Notes under the pieces: model-generated
Databases searched by the model: none
The model's input: only the letters and a program-made list of their open reading frames with translations
Told to the model about the DNA's origin: nothing
Source: Chara braunii
Lineage: Eukaryota; Streptophyta; Charophyceae; Charales; Characeae
Assembly (NCBI GenBank): GCA_003427395.1
Contig: BFEA01000031.1
Coordinates: 4,012,513 to 4,038,420 of the forward strand
Reading direction: 5' to 3'
DNA length: 25,908 bases
Made by a program: the position numbers and the translations under genes
Shown here: in pieces, positions 19,431 through 25,908 of the stretch
How positions within the stretch are numbered: the stretch's first letter is position 1
Layout: the number at the start of each line of letters is the position of its first letter

Positions 19431-19865
19431 TCATCGTTCGCTGGTTATTTCCGAGTCTGACGTGGAGGGTCTCAGTCGCGTGGCTCTTTCTTTATGCTCG
19501 TTTTCACTCCGCACACGGTAGTGGAAACCCCTGGACTCGTAGCGCTCAAAACGCTGACATTCGGCGCACAGAGTGCGTGGCCAGTGGGGTTCTACTGCCG
19601 TCCACGAAATGACGATCAACTCGTTAAATGACAACAATACCGAGTAAGGTGGGAAGTGCGTATCGATAATAACAAATCCGGCTTCTACGAACCCAGAACA
19701 GCGGTTGGTCGGAGGGAAGTAATACTGCCCGCCGATTTCTGCAACGACTTCTCGTACGTCCCACTCACATACACATGTCCTTTCCTCACTATAAGGAAAA
19801 GGTCGCGTTAGGATGGGGGATACGGGAGGCTGGCGCCCAATCGAAGGGTACTTGTCAGTCCACAT
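19431..19865 (-). CDS. Unknown protein, CEWD/CxEC family, copy 1
   Basis: 144 codons from the first ATG (19865) to TGA (19431-19433). An in-frame stop lies just upstream, so this is the complete frame unless introns exist. I recognise no family. Over a 108-residue block it aligns without gaps to the ORF at 24848-25390, with 42 identities by my count. Shared motifs (numbered from this ATG): VCEWD near 32-36, F-P and a Cys in a variable stretch, TxFPxY near 69-73, the W at 88, P.WP to 96, C-x2-C at 100 and 103, GF..R.RSE.E near 113-122, and RLRP then DSE near 130-139. The paired cysteines could bind metal. There is no signal peptide or membrane segment. Codon use cannot be compared because no clear host gene is present. 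Confidence 0.6.
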   Translation of the reverse strand: MWTDKYPSIGRQPPVSPILTRPFPYSEERTCVCEWDVREVVAEIGGQYYFPPTNRCSGFVEAGFVIIDTHFPPYSVLLSFNELIVISWTAVEPHWPRTLCAECQRFERYESRGFHYRVRSENEHKERATRLRPSTSDSEITSER

Positions 19866-19875
19866 GTCAATCAAT

Positions 19876-20860
19876 CACAAAATATCCTGAGACATCATTA
19901 AGAACAAAAGCGATTCGCGCGTCCCCCAATCAATCTTTTTGACACAAGAGAGAGAGAGCGAACACAGATCAACTTGATCACACGTATGGCTACGGGTCCG
20001 ATCAGTTCAACACAACGTCGGTCCCTGGGCGCCTTGTTTCTTAGGGCCGCCTCGTGGCTCGACCCTTGATGTCGTGCAACATAAGGCAGATGGCATGCGC
20101 AGTGCAAACAGAGCTACAAATCTAAACACTCTTGCATTCTCGAACAGAATCCCGACGACAATCATCTAATCAACAAAAGAATCACACATTTCATACATGC
20201 ACTCACTGTGGAAGGTGCAAAAATGAGATATGCACAGGAAAAGATGGATCGCATTACTCAGTACACACGCATCCACCGTTCACAAGACAAGAAGACAGGG
20301 TCCTTGCGTAGGAGGATTACCCAAGAAACTAATGGAAGAGTTCCAGAAGAAGTTCTTTCACACAGAATGCCAACTCATTCCCATTCAAGAGCGGGACAAT
20401 CATTCAGACGCATCATCATTCGAGAGGAGAGGGAGAGGGATAGTCAAAATAGAGGACGACAAGGTCCGAAAAGAGAAAAGTTCATCGTCGCCGCCTTACA
20501 CTCGTCCCAAGGATAACAATCCACAACAAAGCCGCATTCGTCGTTAATTCCACTATGGCCCCGGGCCAATTACTCACTCAACTCCGATCATCGATCCTCA
20601 TACCCGCACCGACGATCCCGGCCGTCGCGTGCTAACTCTCACCACTGCGATCGTCACCCCGCTGTCGTAAACTCGACACGGTTCACCCGGATCCCACAGT
20701 CCGTCGTGGTGATCAAGCGCGCAACCGGCCAGCCTATCGCCAGCCCGACATGATTTTGGGACTCGCATCAATCCACTCTGCCTAGCCACTGCTTCCCGGA
20801 AGCTGGCTTAGGAGTCGAGAACGTAAGAGAGATTTGCGGGCGCGCTTGCGGGTTTTATAG
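19876..20860. other. Between the ORF and a GA-rich tract; one weak ORF
   Basis: The plus-strand frame 20230-20547 is open for 105 codons (GLPKKLMEEFQKKFFHTECQ, then basic and Ser-rich). It has somewhat protein-like composition but no second copy or known motif here, so I do not call it a gene. 20560-20800 is GC-rich with nothing recognised. (GA)6 lies at about 19948-19959. Confidence 0.35.
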
Positions 20861-21340
20861 TTGCGAGAAAGGAGATAGAAGGGGGAGAGAGCGACGGGAA
20901 AGCTGAGGTGTAAGAGGAGAAGCAGGAGGAGAAGACTTTGAGGAGAGTGCTCTATGAACGCCATGCTGATCCCTTGAAACTCAAGGTTTAACCAATCAGA
21001 TTCGTCGCGCGATAGGAAGATCCTATCGATCCACGCACTTAATTGGCGAGCGGGAGTTATCGGAGGATCGACCGGGCGTCGTACGCCAGACTTAGAGGGT
21101 GAGAAGAGAAAAGGCGCGAGAGGTGGCGCAAGACGGGTCCAAGATTCAGATGATAAAGAAAGGGAAATGGGCGCGCGAAAGCAAGGCGGGAGAGAGAGAG
21201 AGGGAGAAGGAAAAACAGTTACGGGTAGAGAGAAAAAGGAGGGATAAGGGAAGGGAGGCGTGGGAGGGAGTGATGCGGGGGACAGAGAGGAGGAAGCTTT
21301 TGCATGCACGGTGCCGTCAACAAAAAAAGAAAAAGACACC
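20861..21340. repeat. Purine-rich (GA) low-complexity tract
   Basis: The + strand is strongly biased to G and A, especially 20861-20950 and 21090-21300 (GGGAGAGAGAGAGAGGGAG and similar). The Ser/Pro/Leu-rich ORF on the minus strand follows from this bias. For a gene read on the minus strand it would be a pyrimidine-rich leader. Confidence 0.7.
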
Positions 21341-21773
21341 GAAACAGTTACAGCTTGCTTCTATACTAATTCAAAATTGAAATCACCATATCCGCGCGCA
21401 AAAAAGCGACGTGGGAGAAGAAAATCCTACGCCTATTCGTATTCACGCAAAATTCCGAGAGTTTTTCCCGACGCGCCCAAGAACATTCACACACCCAAAA
21501 AGGACACGTCAAAGTTTCGCTTATCCTGGAATTCCCAACTACCGAGCCCAATTCCCTCTGCGCTCGCTAAGGCGCACAAAAATTCCCATATATTTTCCGA
21601 TTTTGCAAAAAGAAAAACAGAACTCAGCAGTCGAAAAAGCTCTCAAAAAGGAAAATGCGGCACCCGAAAGCAATAACTAAAAATGGGGTTTTCCTGGGGT
21701 TGGTATGATACAAGCAAAAGAAAGGGTACGAAAGATGGCACGGGGTCGGGAAGTGGTTCCTGACAACCTGACT

Positions 21774-22372
21774 CGGATGGTTGTCCTGAATGGATAGGCC
21801 ACCTTACCTACCCTTCCCCACGGTAATTCTCCCAGCACACCCCCTATCCCAACTATCTTACCTCAGTGTGACCAGCACTCAGGACCATCATCCTACCTGT
21901 ATAGAGGGCAACTTGGACCAGACAGCAGTGACAAGCACCAAGGATGGGCAGCCCCCCAGCCCTACGGTAGTGGAAGAAGTACGACAGACGAACCTCGCCG
22001 GCTCATGCAATCTCGAGTCTAGCCAGCAGGAGTACCTCGACAAGGCAAGCTGGCGCCCATGGACACATCCTACCATCCTTCGCATAACTAGGCAGAACTC
22101 AGACTAGCCGGAGCGACTTGTATACCTAACCTACCAACTCCTCCTTTTCTGGCATCAGGGCACTTTCAGGCTGGGCTCCAAGGCTTGGCTTCAATAGCTG
22201 AGCGAGGTCATTACACAATGTGTTGGCCGTAGCTGGCCCGGAAAGGGCTTAAGTACATACTGTACAAATATTCTAGCCATCTCTTTATTTTGAGGACGAC
22301 CGTAGTCCGAGTTCCTTTTGGCTTGTGCAACGTCATTGACGTCAGGGGAAACCTTTTTAGTTTGAAATAGGC
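21774..22372 (+). repeat. Repeat X, copy B, segment 3 and start of 4
   Basis: The counterpart of 952-1590. After GACGTCAGG (about 22345) it passes straight to GGAAACCTTTTTAGTTTGAA, which in copy A lies about 150 bp further on (about 1745). Copy B therefore lacks the stem-loop, the poly(T) run and the GCCATTTTCAACAAGATG block, or copy A gained part of them. Confidence 0.85.
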
Positions 22373-22387
22373 AACCGTTTGGCTGGG

Positions 22388-22730
22388 GCTGGTAGGGGAA
22401 GGGAGGAATTAGCATGTAGCAACAGGAATTTGGCGCCGGGTTCGGGGTGAAAAGATTCCCCACTCTTTCCTCTATCCTGCTCAGTCAATCCCCTGGTGCC
22501 CAGGGTAATCCATACTGGCAAGAACCTCCCACATTGTTTCTGATATGACTTAAAGCATTCATTGGTAGGGGGAGGGAGGAACAAGTGTGTAGAAGCAAGG
22601 ATCAAGCGCCGGTTTCAGGGCGAAGAGGTTCCCCCTCTCTCCAATTGCCTGCTCAGTCAATCCCCTGGATTCCAGGGTAATCAATGCTGGCAGGAACCTT
22701 ACACAATCATGTTTGTTACATTCCAAATTC
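22388..22730 (+). repeat. 172-bp tandem duplication
   Basis: Unit 1 (about 22388-22558) and unit 2 (about 22563-22730) share GGTAGGGG.AGGGAGGAA, GGCGCCGG or AGCGCCGG, GATTCCCC or GGTTCCCC, CTGCTCAGTCAATCCCCTGG, CCAGGGTAAT and TGGCA.GAACCT. The offset is 172 bp at CTCAGTCAATCCCC. The units are clearly diverged, so the duplication is not recent. Not coding. Confidence 0.85.
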
Positions 22731-22732
22731 AG

Positions 22733-22842
22733 TTTGCATATGGGACGCTGGACCCGTTTTCCAGCAGGTGTGCTCCCCACCAATAGATGTAGCCTCTCCC
22801 CAGGTGCTAGTGGTGTCTGCTCTTATCAGCGCCACTAATACT
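22733..22842 (+). mobile_element. Short retroposon copy, no A tail
   Basis: The third copy of the family at 16765 and 14474 (minus): TTTGCATATGGGACGCTGGA, then CAGCAGGTG, CTCCCCACCAATAGATG and GCTAGTGGTG. TAGTGG and CCACTA around TGCTCTTATCAG can form a small hairpin. Similarity ends near 22842 without an A run. Confidence 0.65.
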
Positions 22843-23855
22843 GGCAGGGGTGTTTTGTGACGAACTACTTTATGCAACCGTGTGATCTTCTGCGCGGGGC
22901 TACATCGGGGGTTGAAACGGGTTGACTCAGAATCGGGATGGCCTGGTGAATTGCGTGGATGCCCTTGCTTTACGCGTCCTTGTGCTTTCGCGTCCTTTGG
23001 GAAAGGGGGGGGGAGGGCTGGCCTGGTCCCGTGACGGTTGGTAGTTGATCGCGCCTTAGCGAGCGCGACGAATAACTTTTACCATAACTTTTTTCTTGTT
23101 CTGCTGTGGGAAAGGGGAATTTTTGGCGCGATTGTCGCGCGGGGAAATCTTTTTGAATTTTCAACTGATGTTGAGCCCCCGCGGGCTCTCGGAAATTGCT
23201 TCGTTTGGAATTTCTTTTTGTAACTAGGAATTAGAATTAGGAATTTAGGTGCGCCCCAATTTCTGTTGCACTGCGCTTCTTGCTTGCGCACGCCATACCA
23301 CGTCAAAATTTGTGCTCTGATTTCTCCGCGCCTTAATCCTGAGTATAACTGTAAATTTTGTTTTGGCGGGCATAATTGCAATTGTAATTCCCTCGCTCTT
23401 GGTATCTTTTGTGGCACCTTCGTGCGTGAGTACTTCTTCCTCTGTCCTATTGGCCTGAAGGCGTGCATGACCGAATCGATGTGTGGAGTGAGGCTACGTC
23501 CCCCACACCGCAGTCTGGCCATGCAGTCATAGACACTCCCTTCCTCCTCCTTCCCCGTACTTGGACACAATCCCGAGTATTGAGCGCACCCGCATACATG
23601 CTATAAATTTCGTAAGCGTGATTAACTTGCTCTCTAAGCATTTTGGAAGTTAGCGCGGTCGAGAAGATCGGCTAACGAGCGGAAGCTGGCAGGTGAGTAG
23701 AGAGTTGGGCAATCCGACGATCTGATGCTGAGCGTGCGGGGTTGACGTGAGGCCACGACGGACTGTGCCACACAGGCGAACTTGGCTTGCACGCTTGGAT
23801 CAAGCGGGGTGACAACTCTGTGTGGCTGCAAGGCGACGGGCTACCCGCATCGGGG

Positions 23856-23860
<5 letters not shown>
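22843..23860. other. No gene recognised
   Basis: Mixed sequence. The minus-strand ORF at 23079-23570 (163 codons) is basic and repetitive in composition, with no motif. TCGCGC...GCGCGA (about 23048-23067) is a small hairpin. Nothing else can be supported. Confidence 0.55.

Positions 23861-23922
<62 letters not shown>
23861..23922. repeat. (AG)31 microsatellite
   Basis: 62 uninterrupted bases of AG, the second long tract of this unit in the window. Confidence 0.97.
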
Positions 23923-23924
<2 letters not shown>

Positions 23925-23941
23925 GGGAAGTGTGCGGTGAG

Positions 23942-24620
23942 CTTCTTCTTCTATCCCTCTAAGCCATTTTGATTCTTCTTCTTTCCTTCGCAGCAATTTT
24001 GGTATTTGGCGAGAGTCGCTCCTCTTTTTCCTTACTGGATCGACATTCGGACTTGTCATTTGCTCTTTTCTGTTGACGTGTATGCTTCCATTTGCTCTCC
24101 TCGGGTGTTGATGAATGGTTGTCCTCTCCCCCTCCCCTTCTCTGTCCTCTTAGATTGATGGGTTTAATTGATTGATCCCCGACGATTGAACCTTCCGTTA
24201 TTTTGGACCGATGGGCCAAGGAAGTGTTACATGAACCTGGATTCAAAACTAGATGCATGGATGATAGGCGTGGTTTTGTGTATGTATGAATAGGATAGGC
24301 ATGATAGACTCACTACTATAGGATAATGTTGTGGTGTTCTTCTTCTATCCCTTTGAACAATTTTAGTATCTGGCGCAAGTCGCTTTTGCTTTCTTCGAAC
24401 ATCATCTCGGATCTTGTCTTTGTTTGATGATTGATGTATAATTGTTTCTCCCACCTTGCTCCTCCCTATGGATGGACCACATTGATTGGTTAATTGCCTA
24501 CGATCGAATTATGTACAACCCTAACGCATGAACGATCGCCCCCTTTCTTTTTGCATGTATGGAACTAGATGCCTGGATGTGGGGTATTTTCATGTCTGAA
24601 TTAAATAATTATGCTAGATG
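23942..24620 (+). repeat. Diverged tandem duplication, unit about 320-395 bp
   Basis: Landmarks occur in the same order twice: TTCTTCTTCTATCCCT (23943, 24338), GTAT.TGGCG..AGTCGCT (about 24001, 24367), GATTG.TTAATTG with ACGAT (about 24165, 24483) and AACTAGATGC.TGGATG (24247, 24564). The offset falls from about 395 to about 317 along the unit, so one copy has deletions. No coding frame is conserved. Confidence 0.75.
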
Positions 24621-24694
24621 ATCAGATGTCTGTCTCGCAGTAGGGCTATCCACCTTCGGTTAACGGGTCAACACGTATGAAACGCGGGTCATTG

Positions 24695-24716
24695 TTTTTT
24701 TTTTTTTTTTTTTTTT
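24695..24716. repeat. Poly(T) run, 22 bases
   Basis: Pure T run about 130 bp upstream of the ORF at 24848. It may be an antisense poly(A) tail marking an insertion boundary. Confidence 0.9.
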
Positions 24717-24847
24717 CCGAACTGAAGGGCAGGCCTTGCACACGCACGTGTAAGCCCAACGGGAATAAGGGGGCCTACACGAGTGTTTGCAGAACCTGTA
24801 CTCAGCCCAACTTTCTGAATGACTGAGTTTCCGCCTCACTCCGCAGC

Positions 24848-25390
24848 ATGAACATCGAACTCCCTTTTCGCATTACTCACCGCGAGTGTCTGAGGGATCA
24901 GGAATTCCGGGGGTATTGGGAACACGAGTGTCTGTCTACACGACCCAAGGGAGACCTCCCCGAATTTCCATACCCGGTGGGAAACGAACGTGTCTGCGAG
25001 TGGGATATCGACCGAGCTCGAGAGCGCATTCCCCACCACCCGGAATTCCCCAGCTCGTACACGTGCTACCTTGTTGCAGAACCGGGAATAATTATTTTGG
25101 AAACTGACTTCCCTCACTATCACCGCATACTGCCCTTCCATTCGCTGACCATCATCCCCTGGCGCACAATCGCTCCGTATTGGCCTCATCCCCCGTGCTC
25201 GGAGTGCTCACAAAACCTCGCGTACCGAGCCTCCGGCTTCATCCGGCGAACTCGCTCGGAGGAGGAGCGGCAGGCACACAGCCTCCGACTGAGACCGGCC
25301 GCGCCTGACTCCGAGGCCTGCGACGTTTGGCGCCGTCAGATAATCAACCAGCGAGATAGCCATAGCGTCCCAACGGTCCACCAGATATGA
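24848..25390 (+). CDS. Unknown protein, CEWD/CxEC family, copy 2
   Basis: 180 codons from ATG 24848 to TGA 25388-25390. An in-frame TGA at 24824 precedes it. CGCCTCACTCCGCAG just before the ATG also resembles a splice acceptor, so an upstream exon cannot be excluded. The conserved block (residues 49-156) pairs gap-free with the ORF at 19431-19865: VCEWD 49-53, FP 67-68, TDFPHY 86-91, W105, P110, WP 112-113, CSEC 117-120, GF 130-131, RSEEE 136-140, RLRP 147-150 and DSE 154-156. The N-terminal 48 residues are only loosely similar (FPY shared), and the last 24 have no counterpart. There is no membrane segment, signal peptide or known catalytic motif. The shared C-x2-C and many Trp/His suggest a small, possibly metal-binding domain, which is inference only. 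Confidence 0.62.
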   Translation: MNIELPFRITHRECLRDQEFRGYWEHECLSTRPKGDLPEFPYPVGNERVCEWDIDRARERIPHHPEFPSSYTCYLVAEPGIIILETDFPHYHRILPFHSLTIIPWRTIAPYWPHPPCSECSQNLAYRASGFIRRTRSEEERQAHSLRLRPAAPDSEACDVWRRQIINQRDSHSVPTVHQI

Positions 25391-25506
25391 GTCCGACCCA
25401 GACGACAGAACCAATGGAGGCGGTAGTCCTGCTTCCCTAAGCATAAGGCATGACTTCGATCTGCACCTATCCTCCTGCATTCGCATCTCTGAAACTTGAC
25501 ACATGA

Positions 25507-25634
25507 GATCTCAGTTCCGACCTGAGACTCCACCCCCACTTTTCCAAAAATCCTTGGCACACCCCTTTTCGCACTTCCAGGCCCACTCACACTGCGATCA
25601 GGAAGTCGCGCCGGGCGTGACGTTGGGCATCACA
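25507..25634 (+). repeat. 3' flank and terminus shared with copy 1
   Basis: 25507-25565 matches the reverse of 19177-19233, including 22 identical bases. The last 22 bases (25613-25634, ending GGGCATCACA) match the reverse of 19093-19114 at 18 positions. Repeat X begins immediately after, at ACGTCACGGACCTCAGG, as it does beside the other copy. This marks 25634 as the likely element boundary. Confidence 0.7.
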
Positions 25635-25641
25635 ACGTCAC
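25617..25641. other. Perfect 9-bp stem-loop across the junction
   Basis: GTGACGTTG (25617-25625) pairs with CAACGTCAC (25633-25641) around a 7-base loop. The left arm lies in the element end. The right arm is mostly repeat X (copy B has GCAACGTCATTGACGTCAGG uninserted). The palindrome therefore spans the insertion junction. Confidence 0.7.
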
Positions 25642-25725
25642 GGACCTCAGGGCAAATGTTCGTGGCTTTTGCCATTTTCAACAAGATGTACACCAATTTA
25701 ATATTTAGGAAAAACCTTTTTGGGG
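25635..25725 (+). repeat. Repeat X, copy C (fragment)
   Basis: ACGTCACGGACCTCAGG aligns with the end of segment 3 (about 1510-1527). GCTTTTGCCATTTTCAACAA and onward to ATATTTAGG aligns with 1705-1744. 25726-25884 shows nothing I can support. Confidence 0.75.
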
Positions 25726-25884
25726 TAACTAGGGCGCAGTCACAAAAGCAGTTTGTAAATGCATTTTGAACTGCCTTTTTGGAGCCCAGTACGGTCCCTA
25801 GTGTCAACTGCAGTAGAAACTCTTGACATGCAGAAAAGTCGCAAGGCCGAGTTTGCAACTGCAGTCCAGTCCGGCATGTGACCC

Positions 25885-25908
25885 TTTTTTTTTTTTTTTT
25901 TTTTTTTT
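25885..25908. repeat. Poly(T) run at window end
   Basis: 24 T up to the window edge. The true length is unknown. Confidence 0.95.

Larger units (their letters stand above)
19093..21712 (-). mobile_element. Candidate mobile element carrying the 19431-19865 ORF
   Basis: The left terminus (TGTGACACGC, then TCACGCCC by 19114) is shared with the reverse of 25613-25634 at 18 of 22 positions, and repeat X abuts both. A possible right end is GGTTGGTATGATACA (ends 21712), with GGCAA (19088-19092) and AGCAA (21713-21717) as a possible 5-bp duplication. About 60 bases to 21773 remain unexplained, so the right boundary is tentative. TG...CA ends would fit an LTR-type element, but no pol or paired LTR is seen. 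Confidence 0.4.

Noticed and set aside
20230-20547. 105-codon plus-strand ORF as a gene
   Set aside because: The composition is suggestive, but there is no conserved copy, promoter or known domain to support it. It lies antisense within the candidate mobile element.
20782-21339. 185-codon Ser/Pro/Leu-rich ORF on the minus strand
   Set aside because: It follows from the purine-rich bias of the + strand. No motif and no second copy were seen. A real leader peptide cannot be excluded, but there is no support for it.
22191-22605. Two overlapping minus-strand ORFs sharing similar peptide phrases
   Set aside because: The similarity comes from the 172-bp tandem duplication. The frames are not conserved in other copies.
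23079-23570. 163-codon minus-strand ORF
   Set aside because: Its composition is basic and irregular, with no recognisable motif and no paralogue in the window.
1-25908. CRISPR array, bacterial operon or phage region
   Set aside because: No spaced direct repeats of CRISPR size and no bacterial gene order. All recognisable coding sequence is eukaryotic retroelement.

Overview
The window looks like intergenic DNA from a large, repeat-rich nuclear genome, most likely of the green-plant lineage. It holds a decayed Ty3 (gypsy) chromovirus with a plant-style primer-binding site, a decayed L1-type LINE with a zinc-binding reverse-transcriptase tail, tRNA-derived SINEs, hAT-like short elements, long (AG)n runs and many poly(T) runs. 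A charophyte alga such as Chara would fit, but that is a guess. There is no bacterial-style gene order, no rRNA, no CRISPR array and no intact recognised host gene.

Layout. 1-1915: copy A of an interspersed repeat (called X here), carrying a SINE. 1916-9603: the Ty3 chromovirus, with 5' LTR, primer-binding site, long leader, gag, RT, RNase H, integrase, chromodomain-like tail and a 63-bp remnant of the 3' LTR. About 9604-15360: an L1-type LINE pseudogene (endonuclease, RT, zinc-binding domain), split by a hAT-like element with a perfect 8-bp target duplication (12092-12620, containing a 315-base N gap) and by a short antisense retroposon (14474-14576). 15413-16237: a proline-rich minisatellite ORF and a possible coding remnant. 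16238-18117: mostly featureless, with one retroposon copy and a cluster of poly(T) runs. 18118-22372: copy B of repeat X, with its own SINE, a 162-bp MITE, and about 2.7 kb of extra sequence absent from copy A. 22388-24620: two local tandem duplications and an (AG)31 tract. 24848-25634: a second copy of the sequence found inside that 2.7-kb segment. 25635 onward: a third fragment of X.

The most interesting signal is a pair of divergent ORFs, 19431-19865 (-) and 24848-25390 (+). They share a 108-residue block that aligns by hand without gaps at 42 of 108 identities (CEWD, W..P.WP, CxEC and RLRP..DSE motifs), although their DNA has diverged strongly. Both copies share 3' flanking DNA and the same terminus (TGTGA...TCACGCCC read inward), and each terminus abuts repeat X. 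I do not recognise the protein family. The pattern suggests an undescribed protein carried by a mobile element. Copies A and B of X also act as reciprocal empty sites, which fixes the insertion points of the SINEs and the MITE from the window alone.
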